Of a DNA stretch of 10,869 nt, positions 1-8,120 are shown piece by piece. A model generated the notes under the pieces. It was not told the origin of the DNA. It searched no databases and was given only the letters and a program-made list of their open reading frames with translations. Source of the stretch: BOG-938 sp048498155 (GTDB lineage Bacteria; Pseudomonadota; Alphaproteobacteria; Caulobacterales; Caulobacteraceae). The number at the start of each line of letters is the position of its first letter. Position 1 is the stretch's first letter. The position numbers and the translations under genes are program-made. The stretch is from the NCBI GenBank assembly GCA_048498155.1, contig JBEHYN010000060.1, positions 1 through 10,869 of the forward strand, given 5' to 3'.

Positions 1-98
1 ACCACCAGAACAACACAGCCAGACGCCCGCCCTAAGCGTCACACCAGGCCCATATCCATCAAGACCAGGGCGTCGGGCAGCGACTATCGCAAAGCTCC

Positions 99-1130
99 CA
101 TGTCTGGAGCAGCGCGCCCTACACATTCGACGGCAGCCACCTAGTCGCGACGGGCTCGATCTTGAACGTGCCGGCCGTAGGCATTGTCTGCCTGATGGGC
201 AGTATTCTTATCACGGGGATTACCGAAAGCGCCCTGGTCAACAACATCATCGTCAGCCTGAAGGTGCTGACGGTGATTGTGGTGATCGCCATCGGTTTTG
301 CGCATGTGCACCCCGATTATTGGCATCCGCTCATTCCGGCGCGTGTAGCGCCGACGGCCACTGATCCGGTGGGTCACTTCGGTTTACCCGGGGTATTGAC
401 GGCCGCAGGGGTTATATTCTTCGCCTATATCGGCTTTGAGTCCGTGTCGACGGCGGCGCAGGAAGCGCGCAATCCGCAGAGGGACATGCCGATCGGCATC
501 CTGGCCTCGCTCGGCATCTGTACCGTGCTCTACATCCTGATGTCGCTGGTGATCACCGGCATGGCCCACTACACCGACCTGAACAACGACGCCCCCGTCT
601 CCGGGGCGATTGGGGCGGTGCCTGGGCTGGGCTGGCTGCGTCAGATCGTCAATATCGCTGTGGCCATCGGCCTGGGCTCGACCATCCTGTCCCTCCTCTA
701 CGGGCAGTCGCGCATATTCTACGCCATGTCCAAGGACGGCCTGTTGCCGAAAATGTTTGGTCAGGTGAACAGGCGCACCCGGACACCCGTGTGGGGCACG
801 GTGATCACCGCCCTGGCCGCGGGGCTGGTCGGCGGCCTGTTTCCGATTTCGGTGCTGGGCGAACTGGTCTCGATGGGCACCTTGTTGGCGTTCACCCTGA
901 TCTGCTGCGGGGTCATGTTCCTGCGCTACAAGCATCCGGAACTGCCGAGAACCTTCAAGACGCCGTTCGTTTGGGTGACCGCTCCGCTTGGCGCCCTGGG
1001 CTGCCTGTTCCTGATCAGCGGCCTGCCCACGCCCACTTGGATTCGGCTGTTCGTGTGGATGGCCATCGGCCTGGTGGTCTATTTCGCCTATGCCTACCGC
1101 CACTCCCGCTATCATAACGCCGCCGAATAG
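99..1130 (+). CDS. APC-superfamily amino acid permease (cationic amino acid transporter type), 5' part missing
   Basis: This is a proton-coupled amino acid permease of the inner membrane, from the APC superfamily CAT/YfnA-like group (COG0531). About nine hydrophobic helices are visible. Family landmarks are the segment ITESALVNNIIVSLKV, the helix with FFAYIGFESVSTAAQEARNPQRD, the loop GQSRIFYAMSKDGLLP, and the C-terminal YKHPELPRTFKTPF followed by two last helices. Family members are usually about 460-500 residues; only about 340 are visible, so the first three or four helices are absent. Recognisable sequence starts near base 99 (VWSSAPYTFDG), upstream of the first in-frame start codon, a TTG at 162. 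That TTG is therefore unlikely to be the real start. The frame is closed by TAA at 33-35 and bases 1-95 do not resemble the family in any frame. The cause may be a contig edge, a sequencing error, or a genuinely broken gene. The substrate cannot be told from sequence. Confidence 0.85.
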   Translation, partial: HVWSSAPYTFDGSHLVATGSILNVPAVGIVCLMGSILITGITESALVNNIIVSLKVLTVIVVIAIGFAHVHPDYWHPLIPARVAPTATDPVGHFGLPGVLTAAGVIFFAYIGFESVSTAAQEARNPQRDMPIGILASLGICTVLYILMSLVITGMAHYTDLNNDAPVSGAIGAVPGLGWLRQIVNIAVAIGLGSTILSLLYGQSRIFYAMSKDGLLPKMFGQVNRRTRTPVWGTVITALAAGLVGGLFPISVLGELVSMGTLLAFTLICCGVMFLRYKHPELPRTFKTPFVWVTAPLGALGCLFLISGLPTPTWIRLFVWMAIGLVVYFAYAYRHSRYHNAAE

Positions 1131-1145
1131 GGGTGTGATCGGCGT

Positions 1146-1168
1146 GGCGGCGCTGTAAGAGCGCCGTC
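1146..1168 (+). promoter_or_regulatory. Hairpin over the hrpB ribosome binding site
   Basis: A 9-bp stem (one G-T pair) with loop GTAAG is formed by bases 1146-1154 and 1160-1168, ending one base before the hrpB ATG. The only Shine-Dalgarno-like string, AAGAG at 1157-1161, lies partly in the loop and partly in the 3' arm. No T-tract follows, so it is not a canonical terminator for the permease. It could limit hrpB translation or be chance in GC-rich DNA. Confidence 0.35.
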
Positions 1169-1169
1169 C

Positions 1170-3641
1170 ATGCAGACCCCCGCCGTCGCTGCCGACCTGC
1201 CCATCCACGCGGTGCTGGATGGGCTGAAGGACGCCTTGATCGCGCAAAACTGCGCGGTGCTGGTCGCCGCGCCGGGGGCGGGCAAGACCACGGTCACACC
1301 CTTGGCCCTGCTCGGTCAGCCTTGGGTTCGCGGCGGCAAGGTACTCGTGCTGGAGCCTCGGCGCCTGGCCGCCCGGACCGCCGCTGAGTTCATGGCCCGC
1401 AGTTTGGGAGAGCAGGCCGGCGAGACGGTGGGTTATCGCGTGCGACTGCAGGCCAAGGTGTCTGCCCGCACCCGGGTCGAGGTGGTCACCGAAGGGGTAT
1501 TCACCCGTATGATCCTCGACGACCCGGGACTCGATGGGGTCGCGGCGGTGCTGTTCGACGAATTCCACGAACGCAGCCTGGACGCCGACCTCGGTTTGGC
1601 CCTGGCGCGTGAGACGCAGGGGGCGCTGAGGGACGATCTGCGCATCCTGGTCATGTCGGCCACCCTGGACGGCGCCCGCGTGTCCAAGCTGCTGGGGCAG
1701 GCGCCCGTGATCGAAAGTCACGGCCGGCAGTATCCGGTCGAAACGCACTACCTTGGAAGCGGTCAGGGGCTTGGACTGGAAGTGCAGGCGGTCAAGGCGG
1801 TGCTCAAGGCCTTGGCGGAGGAGGATGGCGGGATTCTCGTTTTCCTGCCGGGCCAGGGGGAGATTCGGCGCGCGGAGCGTTTGCTCCAAGATCGCTTGAA
1901 CGTGCGTCCGGTGGATGTAGCCCCGCTCTTTGGCGCCTTGGCGCCCGCCGAACAGGATCGGGCCATCTCCCCCGCCACGTCGGGCCGCCGCAAGGTTGTA
2001 CTGGCCAGTTCCATCGCCGAGACTAGCCTGACCATCGAGGGGGTGCGCGTGGTGATCGACGCGGGCCTGTCGCGGGTTCCTCGCTTTGACCCGGCAAGCG
2101 GATTGACGCGGCTGGCGACCGTCCGCGTCAGCCGCGCGGCGGCCGATCAGCGCCGGGGGCGAGCCGGTCGAACCGGACCGGGGGTTTGCTATCGATTGTG
2201 GGATGAAGCCGAAACACGTGCCTTGCCGGCGTTTGAACCGCCCGAAATCCTGCAGACGGATCTGTCGGGCCTCGCCCTGGATCTAGCTCGCTGGGGCGCA
2301 CGAGATCCGACCCGGCTCGCCCTGTTGGATCAGCCCCCGAGCGCGGCCTTCAAGGAGGCCCGAGGGCTGCTCCACCGCCTGCAGGCCCTGGACGCCGACG
2401 GCGCCTTGACGGCGCATGGACGCGCCCTCGCCCAGTTGTCCCTGCCGCCTCGGCTGGCGCACATGGTTCTGCGAGGCGCCGCAGCAGGCTTGGCCGAGCG
2501 GGCTGCGCGGATCGCCCTCGTGATCACCGAACGCGGCCTGGGCGGGACCGGGGTGGATCTCGGGCGCAGGTTAGACATACTGGCTAAGGATCAGAGCGCG
2601 CGGGCGACAGACGGCCGACGCATGGCGGATCGATGGGCCAAGCAGGCCAGGGAAGTGGCCGTCCCGGCCATTCAAGCCCTGAGCGATGGCCTGCTGCTGG
2701 CCGAGGCCTACCCAGACCGGATCGCCAAGGCGCGCGGGTCCTTGGGTCAGTTCCAGATGGCGTCAGGCCGAGGAGTCCAATTGGACCCGACCGACGCGCT
2801 GGCGCGCGAACCCTGGTTGGCGGTGGGAGACCTGGGGGGCGGGGAGGCGCGCGACAGGGTGCTGCTGGCCGCGCCGATCGATGAAGAGGCGCTGTTGCAA
2901 GCCTTCGCCGACAGAGTGGTGCAAGAGGATAGTCTGGCCACAGACGACAAAGGCCGATTGCGCGCCCGCCGTCGACTGCGCTTGGATCGATTGGTGCTGG
3001 CGGAACGGGCGATTGAAAATCCCGAACCGGCGCTGGTTGTGTCGGCTCTTTTGACCAAGGCCAAGGCGGACGGGCTTGACGCCCTGAACTGGGGTGAAGC
3101 GGCGCAAGGCCTGAGGCGCCGCGCGGCATTTTTGCGCAGCCAGACGGGCGATGGCCCCGATCTGTCCGACAGCACACTGAGTGGCGCGCTGGACCTGTGG
3201 CTGGCGCCATTGCTGGCGGGTAAGAGCGCCCTGTCGGATATTTCGCCGGGCGCGCTTGATGACGCCCTACGCGCTCAGATGGATTGGGCCCAGCTCAAAG
3301 TCCTGGACGCGATGGCGCCTGATAGCTGGATCGCGCCCACAGGGACGCGAGTTCGCATTGACTATGCGGCCGAGGCGGGGCCCAGCAGCGAGGTGCGGGT
3401 GCAGGAACTGTTTGGCCTGGATCAGCACCCCACGGTGGCCGGCGGGCGGGTTCCGCTCACTCTGGTGCTGTTGTCCCCGGCGCGGCGGCCGATCCAGGTC
3501 ACCCGCGACCTACCCGGTTTCTGGCGCGGATCATGGAAGGCGGTGCGGTCCGATTTGCGCGGACGCTACCCCAAGCATCCTTGGCCGGAGGATCCCTTGG
3601 CTGCGCCGCCGACTATGCGCGCCAAGCCGCGCGGGACTTAA
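1170..3641 (+). CDS. hrpB: ATP-dependent helicase HrpB (DEAH-box)
   Basis: This 823-residue protein is full length for HrpB, a DEAH/DExH-box superfamily 2 RNA-type helicase found widely in proteobacteria. Its cellular role is poorly defined. Motif I is APGAGKTT at residues 34-41. Motif II is DEFHER at 130-135, the HrpB variant of DEAH. Motif III is SAT at 163-165. Motif V spans the SIAETSLTIEG region around 281-299, and motif VI is QRRGRAGRTG at 327-336. A helicase-associated region follows, then the HrpB-specific C-terminal domain, with its signature RGRYPKHPWPEDP near 798-809. All nucleotide-binding motifs are intact, so it should be active. The ATG at 1170 starts 39 bases after the permease stop, with only a weak AAGAG at 8-nt spacing. 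Its stop codon overlaps the stop of the convergent membrane protein gene. Confidence 0.96.
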   Translation: MQTPAVAADLPIHAVLDGLKDALIAQNCAVLVAAPGAGKTTVTPLALLGQPWVRGGKVLVLEPRRLAARTAAEFMARSLGEQAGETVGYRVRLQAKVSARTRVEVVTEGVFTRMILDDPGLDGVAAVLFDEFHERSLDADLGLALARETQGALRDDLRILVMSATLDGARVSKLLGQAPVIESHGRQYPVETHYLGSGQGLGLEVQAVKAVLKALAEEDGGILVFLPGQGEIRRAERLLQDRLNVRPVDVAPLFGALAPAEQDRAISPATSGRRKVVLASSIAETSLTIEGVRVVIDAGLSRVPRFDPASGLTRLATVRVSRAAADQRRGRAGRTGPGVCYRLWDEAETRALPAFEPPEILQTDLSGLALDLARWGARDPTRLALLDQPPSAAFKEARGLLHRLQALDADGALTAHGRALAQLSLPPRLAHMVLRGAAAGLAERAARIALVITERGLGGTGVDLGRRLDILAKDQSARATDGRRMADRWAKQAREVAVPAIQALSDGLLLAEAYPDRIAKARGSLGQFQMASGRGVQLDPTDALAREPWLAVGDLGGGEARDRVLLAAPIDEEALLQAFADRVVQEDSLATDDKGRLRARRRLRLDRLVLAERAIENPEPALVVSALLTKAKADGLDALNWGEAAQGLRRRAAFLRSQTGDGPDLSDSTLSGALDLWLAPLLAGKSALSDISPGALDDALRAQMDWAQLKVLDAMAPDSWIAPTGTRVRIDYAAEAGPSSEVRVQELFGLDQHPTVAGGRVPLTLVLLSPARRPIQVTRDLPGFWRGSWKAVRSDLRGRYPKHPWPEDPLAAPPTMRAKPRGT

Positions 3642-4042
3642 ACGTGGTACGAGCCGACCATGCTGAGCAGAGCGACCGCCAAGAAGGCGGCGGCGACGCG
3701 GTAACCAAGGCGGATACGGATCCGCGCCCGGTCTTCGGCGATCAGACCTTTGCGTAGCCGACGCAGCGACCCGCCGACCAAGGCGCCTTGAACTCCGGCG
3801 GCGGCCAGGGCGAAAGCCGCGCCCAGACCCAACATGCCCTCCATCTTGCCCAAGCCAGCGGGATGCATCCGGCGCCACAGAAATAGGCCCAGAGCGATGG
3901 TCAGACCGGCGGCGATCATCTGAGGCCGGAATTGAGCCTCGGCGCCCTTGCCCTTGGCCTGGGCGACCAGGAAGCTGGAGCCCATCCAATACAGACCGGC
4001 GCCGATGTGAAGCAGGTAGAGTGCGATGAACCAGTACGGCAT
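3638..4042 (-). CDS. Small integral membrane protein of unknown function (four predicted helices)
   Basis: This 134-residue protein is not one I recognise. It shows four hydrophobic segments, roughly residues 2-28, 42-58, 67-91 and 112-132. A short charged loop (residues 29-40) follows helix 1, and a basic stretch GSLRRLRKGLIAEDRARIRIR (broadly 91-111) lies between helices 3 and 4. That basic loop is probably cytoplasmic by the positive-inside rule. The first helix begins MPYWFIALYLLHIGAG and has no cleavable signal peptide. The ATG at 4042 is 14 bases after the stop of the upstream RNA methyltransferase, with a weak AGAG at 6 nt, so it should be the last gene of that operon. The stop (TAA read from 3640 to 3638) shares TTAA with the hrpB stop. 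The tight operonic position supports it being a real gene; function cannot be inferred. Confidence 0.8.
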   Translation of the reverse strand: MPYWFIALYLLHIGAGLYWMGSSFLVAQAKGKGAEAQFRPQMIAAGLTIALGLFLWRRMHPAGLGKMEGMLGLGAAFALAAAGVQGALVGGSLRRLRKGLIAEDRARIRIRLGYRVAAAFLAVALLSMVGSYHV

Positions 4043-4056
4043 GGATGGCTCTGGCG

Positions 4057-4848
4057 TTAAGGTGTGACGGTGTAGATCATGATCCCGGCGGCCACCGCGA
4101 GATTCAAACTATCGGCGCGTCCCCGCATGGGAATTTTCACGTTCACGTCGCAGGCGGCGGCAAGTTCAGCGGGCAGGCCGGCCTGTTCATTTCCCATCAG
4201 GATCAAGACGGGCAGACGATAGTCGGCGGCGCGGTGATCAGTGGCGGCGCTGAGTAGGGTTCCCACCACCGAGCCCGGCCAGGATGCTCGCCAAGCGAGG
4301 AATTCCGATGGCGAGCACTTGGCGATCTTGACAGCGAATACCGAGCCCATAGTGGCGCGCACAGCTTCCACTGAGTAGGGATCGCAGCAATCGCCCACCA
4401 GGATCACTCCGCCGCAACCGGCCGCGTCGGCCGTTCGGATGATCGTTCCGAGGTTGCCGGGATCGCGCACGGCCTGCAGGGCGACCCAGCAGGAGGCCTC
4501 AGCCGGCTGTAAGTTTAGAAGTGGGCTAAAAAGTTGTGGAAAAACACCGAGTACAGCCTGTGGGTTATCACGTTTTGAGACCTTCTCGAGCACCTCGCGG
4601 GTGACTTCGATCACCTCGCCTCCCGCCCGGGATGTGGCCTCGATACAGCGGTTCAGCAGCGGATGTCCGACGACTTCGGGGCCGAACATCAGCACCTTGG
4701 GGGCGTACCCAAGCTCCACAGCATCAACTACAATTTTCAAGCCTTCAGAAAGGAATAGGCCGCTTTCCTCGCGTTGCTTTCTCAAGTGCAGGGCCCTGAC
4801 GGCCTTGACCGTGGGATTGGTCAGGGAGCTGATCGACCGGCTGCTCAC
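4057..4848 (-). CDS. TrmH/SpoU-family RNA 2'-O-methyltransferase
   Basis: This protein probably transfers a methyl group from S-adenosylmethionine to a ribose 2'-OH in rRNA or tRNA; the exact nucleotide cannot be assigned. With a GTG start at 4848 it has 263 residues. An N-terminal substrate-binding part (about 10-105, including FLSEGLKIVVDAV) precedes the SPOUT catalytic domain. Its three motifs are present: RDPGNLGTIIRTADAAG (128-144), ILMGNEQAGLP (216-226) and IPMRGRADSLNLAVAAGI (239-256). The frame stays open 84 bases further upstream to an ATG at 4932. The GTG is preferred because it overlaps the TGA of the upstream methyltransferase as GTGA, and because family similarity begins at SSRSISSLTNP. 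The overlap implies translational coupling. It resembles the RlmB/TrmH branch, but I give no symbol because that branch has several substrates. Confidence 0.93.
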   Translation of the reverse strand: MSSRSISSLTNPTVKAVRALHLRKQREESGLFLSEGLKIVVDAVELGYAPKVLMFGPEVVGHPLLNRCIEATSRAGGEVIEVTREVLEKVSKRDNPQAVLGVFPQLFSPLLNLQPAEASCWVALQAVRDPGNLGTIIRTADAAGCGGVILVGDCCDPYSVEAVRATMGSVFAVKIAKCSPSEFLAWRASWPGSVVGTLLSAATDHRAADYRLPVLILMGNEQAGLPAELAAACDVNVKIPMRGRADSLNLAVAAGIMIYTVTP

Positions 4849-5753
4849 GGCCGTTGATCCGTCCAGCGGGCGAAGAATGACAATCCGATCTCTCGTCCGC
4901 CGCCGTCCTCCTGCAAGGCCAGCTCGCCCCACTCAATGCGTCCGCCTCGTCCGTTGACGTGCTCGCTCAGCAGATGAGCCAGGGCCAAGCCGGAAATGCG
5001 GGCGGCGTAGGCGTTGAGCAACACAAAGCTGGCCTTGTCCGACAGCAGCTGGCCGCACAGCTTGACCAATTCCGGCAGATCCTCGAACAGCCGCCATACT
5101 TCGCCGCCGGGGCCACGGCCGTACTTGGGCGGGTCGAGGATGACGCCGTCATATTGGGCCCCGCGGCGCACCTCGCGCTGGACGTATCGCCGCGCGTCCT
5201 CGCACAGCCAGCGGATTGGCCGGTCGGACAGGCGTGAAAGTTCCGCGTTTTCTCGCGCCCAGCCCACCGAACGCTTGGACGCATCCACATGGGTCACCGC
5301 CGCGCCTGCGGCGGCGCAGACGAGGCTCGCCACCCCAGTATAGCCGAACAGGTTCAGCACGCGCATGCCGGACCGGGCTGCGGCCCGTTCATGCAGCCAG
5401 GCCCAGTTGACGGCCTGCTCGGGAAAAAACGCCAGGTGACGGAAGCTGGTAAAGCGACCCTTGAAGGCTACATCACCCCACTTGAGGGGCCAGGTGTCGC
5501 GGGGCTGATCGCGAAAACGCCAGTGACCGGCCTCGTCCTCGTCTGTGGGATCGAACACCGCGTCGGCCGCCTCCCACCGCTCGGCAGCCAGGCGCGGGGT
5601 CCATAGGCACTGAGGCTCAGGCCGGACCACATGATAGGGGCCGTAACGCTCCAGCTTGCGGCCGTTACCGCTGTCGACCAGGGCATAGTCGGCCCAGGAC
5701 GTGGTGCGGGCGATCGAGGCCTCTGGGGCCAGAACGGGCGTTTGCGAACTCAT
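4845..5753 (-). CDS. Class I SAM-dependent methyltransferase, probable rRNA methyltransferase (COG1092-like)
   Basis: This 302-residue Rossmann-fold methyltransferase resembles the catalytic part of the RlmI/RlmK group. Motif I is VLNLFGYTG at 132-140, and the acidic residue that would contact the SAM ribose is D157 in VTHVDASKR. Motif IV is ILDPPKYGRGPGGE at 205-218, the DPPK form typical of base methyltransferases acting on nucleic acid. Before motif I lies a conserved block, FKGRFTSFRHLAFFPEQAVNW (about 98-117, quoted here only to mark position). The N-terminus has no complete PUA domain like that of RlmI, so it is the shorter alphaproteobacterial form. The target base is unknown. The ATG at 5753 is preceded by a G-rich GGCGGGG. 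It lies 45 bases after the slt stop, and its TGA overlaps the GTG of the next gene, so it is the middle of the operon. Confidence 0.9.
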   Translation of the reverse strand: MSSQTPVLAPEASIARTTSWADYALVDSGNGRKLERYGPYHVVRPEPQCLWTPRLAAERWEAADAVFDPTDEDEAGHWRFRDQPRDTWPLKWGDVAFKGRFTSFRHLAFFPEQAVNWAWLHERAAARSGMRVLNLFGYTGVASLVCAAAGAAVTHVDASKRSVGWARENAELSRLSDRPIRWLCEDARRYVQREVRRGAQYDGVILDPPKYGRGPGGEVWRLFEDLPELVKLCGQLLSDKASFVLLNAYAARISGLALAHLLSEHVNGRGGRIEWGELALQEDGGGREIGLSFFARWTDQRP

Positions 5754-5798
5754 GCCCCGCCATTAGGGGGCCTTGGGCGCGCGGTAAAGCATCGCGGC

Positions 5799-8120
5799 CT
5801 ATTTACGCCGCTTGCGACCGCCGCCGGAATGCCCTCCGGCGCCTTTGCCGGAATGGGCGCGAGCGCTCTCGTGGGTTTTGCCGTGTTGGGCCTTGACCTT
5901 GCCCTTGCGGCTTTTTGCGACCACACGTTCGGGGTGCTCCTCATGCCAGGGATTGAGCTTTATAATTTCAGGCGGGTTGGGAACGGGCGTTGAGGCGATC
6001 ACCGCCGCATCAGAATTGGCGCCGGCGCCAAGGGACCCCTCCAACACGGAATCGATGGTCGCCGGAGGGGAGGCCAGTTGAACAGCCGAGCCGTAGCCGC
6101 CGCGTTTGAGGTCAGTGGCCAAGGACAGGGGCGCGCGACCGCCGGCAAGGCGCGCCCGGTACACTTGCATGCCTTCCAGCACACGCATGACATAGTTGCG
6201 CGTTTCCGAAATGGGGATGCACTCGATGTAGTCAACCGGATCGGACGACGAGGTGCGCGGGTCGCCACAGGCTCCGATCCATCGCGTCGGACGGCCGGGG
6301 CCCGCATTGTAGGCCGCCGCGGCCATCAAGTAGGAGCCGCTGAATTCATTGACCAGGGACCCCAGAAAGCTGGCGCCGAGGATCATGTTGTAGTCCGGGT
6401 CATCGAGCAGGGCGGGGGCGAAGCGCATCTTTTCGCGACGGGCGACGACCTTGGCCGTCGCCGGCATCAGTTGCATCATGCCTCGCGCTCCGGCGCCGGA
6501 ACGCACCCGGGGGTCAAACCCGCTTTCCTGCCGCACGATGCCCAGCACCATGGCCGGCTCGACGCTAGAGGAACCCGGCGGCGTGCGTAGGGGGTAGCCG
6601 CGTTCGAATAGGATGAAGCCACGTTGGGCGGCCAGACGTATGGCGCGCATGGACAGGTCTTGTTGACCATTGGCGCGCGCCAGATCGATCAGCAGGGCGC
6701 ATTCCTCCGCATCGGGCAAGGTCTCGGCGGCGGTGATGATGAACAGATCGAACAGGCTTGAAAGGCCGGCACTGGCGGCGATCTTGGCGGCCTGAATGAT
6801 TTCACGGCTTTCAAAGCGGGCGCGATCCTCGTCGCCGGGCTGAGGGTCATTCGGCAGGGCCAGCTCTGTCATGCCGGATTTGGCGGCCGCCAGCTGTCCG
6901 TAGAAGACGGTGGGGTAGCGGGCGCCCAAGGCGTATTGGGCCTGGGCCCCGGCGGCGTCACCCGCCGCTTCCCTGGCCCGACCGCGCCAGTAATAGGCCC
7001 TCCCCAAGGTAATAGGCGAGGCGCCGATCTTAGACAGGGCGGCGAAGCGCTGGTCGGCGAGGGCCGGGTCATGCATCCGGGTCAGGGCGATCCAGCCCGC
7101 CAGGAATTCCGCGTCGGCGGCGTTGGCGCCGGGCTGCAGGCCGTGTTTGTCGACCGCACGGTAGGCGCTCAAAAAATCGCCGGCCTGCAAGGCGGTGTTC
7201 ACCAGCTGGCGGCGGATGCCCCAGACGCGGTCGGCTGCATCCTCTCCGGGATCAGCTGGGAAATCGACCAGCAAGGGCAGGGCGATCAGGCCGTCGCCCC
7301 GCTGCAGCAGCCAGCGCGCGCGCTCCACCGCAAGTCCCGGATCATGCGCGTCGGTTGATGTGACCCCGGCGTACAGACCATCAGCATCGCCTGCATTCGA
7401 ACGCAGGGCGATGCGAACATTGGCCAGGGCTTGTCGATCGGGGGGCAGGAGCGCGATCATGTCGCGGGCGGCGGGGCCTTGCTGACCGAACAGCAAAGTA
7501 TCGGCGCGGCGGATGTGGTCGTCCACGGTGAGCAAGGCGCCGAAGCGAGCCAGCATGGTCCGTTGGGCGTCCGCCTCGAACGATTTCTCTCGCCAGACCC
7601 GGCGGATTAGCGCCTGGGCGTCGGTAGGCCTATTTGCGGCCTGATAGGCCGCAGCCAGGGCCATGGCGCCTTCAGGCGACACAGGTTCGATCCCGCCGAA
7701 CCATTGGATGGTCTTTTGCGGACCGAGTGAGGCCGCCTCGATCTGCTTTTCGGCCGCCAACTGTCGGCTATTTTTGCGCGGCCAGCCGGCGAGATCCCGG
7801 CGCGCAGCGTCCAGTTGGGCGAACCCCAGCCGATCCGGCATGGTGTCGATGATGGCCCACAACATGATTTTGCGGGCGACCGGGTGAACGATGCTGCTTT
7901 GGGCCAATTGGGCGCCGGCGAAATCTCCGGCCTTGGCGGCGGCCACGCCGCGACGCAGCCAGTCCGCGTCTTGCGGCGCTAGAGGCTGAGGGGCCGACAG
8001 GCCTGAAACTGCGACGTTGGGCGTGGCTGTATCGGCGGCAGGGGGCGCCAAGGCGATGGCGGCGCTGTTCAGCATCGTCGCCAGTGCCGCTGCTGTTGCC
8101 GCCTTGGACCAGAAAAACAC
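5799..8120 (-). CDS. Soluble lytic murein transglycosylase (Slt70-type, SLT domain)
   Basis: This secreted enzyme cleaves the MurNAc-GlcNAc bond of peptidoglycan to give 1,6-anhydro ends in the periplasm. Counting from GTG 8120 it has 773 residues. A signal peptide comes first (residues 1 to about 25, FFWSKAATAAALATMLNSAA core). A long helical superhelix of about 480 residues follows, as in Slt70, then the SLT catalytic domain. The catalytic Glu is about residue 532 in VRQESGFDP. GARGMMQLMPATA (544-556), AAAAYNAGPGR (600-610) and ISETRNYV (637-644) complete the family motifs. The last ~38 residues are Lys/Arg/His/Gly-rich and end in GRKRRK. The GTG is preferred to the in-frame TTG two codons earlier (8126) because GGAG lies 6 nt before it; AGGA at 5 nt from the TTG keeps that start possible. 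It is the first gene of the leftward operon and diverges from dapA. Confidence 0.94.
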   Translation of the reverse strand: MFFWSKAATAAALATMLNSAAIALAPPAADTATPNVAVSGLSAPQPLAPQDADWLRRGVAAAKAGDFAGAQLAQSSIVHPVARKIMLWAIIDTMPDRLGFAQLDAARRDLAGWPRKNSRQLAAEKQIEAASLGPQKTIQWFGGIEPVSPEGAMALAAAYQAANRPTDAQALIRRVWREKSFEADAQRTMLARFGALLTVDDHIRRADTLLFGQQGPAARDMIALLPPDRQALANVRIALRSNAGDADGLYAGVTSTDAHDPGLAVERARWLLQRGDGLIALPLLVDFPADPGEDAADRVWGIRRQLVNTALQAGDFLSAYRAVDKHGLQPGANAADAEFLAGWIALTRMHDPALADQRFAALSKIGASPITLGRAYYWRGRAREAAGDAAGAQAQYALGARYPTVFYGQLAAAKSGMTELALPNDPQPGDEDRARFESREIIQAAKIAASAGLSSLFDLFIITAAETLPDAEECALLIDLARANGQQDLSMRAIRLAAQRGFILFERGYPLRTPPGSSSVEPAMVLGIVRQESGFDPRVRSGAGARGMMQLMPATAKVVARREKMRFAPALLDDPDYNMILGASFLGSLVNEFSGSYLMAAAAYNAGPGRPTRWIGACGDPRTSSSDPVDYIECIPISETRNYVMRVLEGMQVYRARLAGGRAPLSLATDLKRGGYGSAVQLASPPATIDSVLEGSLGAGANSDAAVIASTPVPNPPEIIKLNPWHEEHPERVVAKSRKGKVKAQHGKTHESARAHSGKGAGGHSGGGRKRRK

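Noticed and set aside
384..1889. A 501-codon open frame on the minus strand across the permease end and the start of hrpB
   Set aside because: It is rich in His, Gln, Arg and Gly with no recognisable domain, and both underlying plus-strand frames carry clear conserved motifs. It is a shadow of GC-biased codon use.
2584..3210. Long antisense and alternate-frame open frames inside hrpB
   Set aside because: They are Pro/Arg-rich low-complexity translations with no motifs, fully inside a well-supported helicase gene.
4535..4567. Two DnaA-box-like strings (TGTGGAAAA and TGTGGGTTA) in a locally AT-richer stretch
   Set aside because: They lie inside the TrmH-type coding sequence, differ from TGTGGATAA by one and two bases, and no cluster, origin gene or AT-rich unwinding region accompanies them.
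4849..4932. Longer N-terminus for the TrmH-type methyltransferase (ATG at 4932)
   Set aside because: The added 28 residues are Arg/Gly-rich, overlap the conserved end of the upstream methyltransferase, and precede the point where family similarity begins; the GTGA overlap gives a better start.
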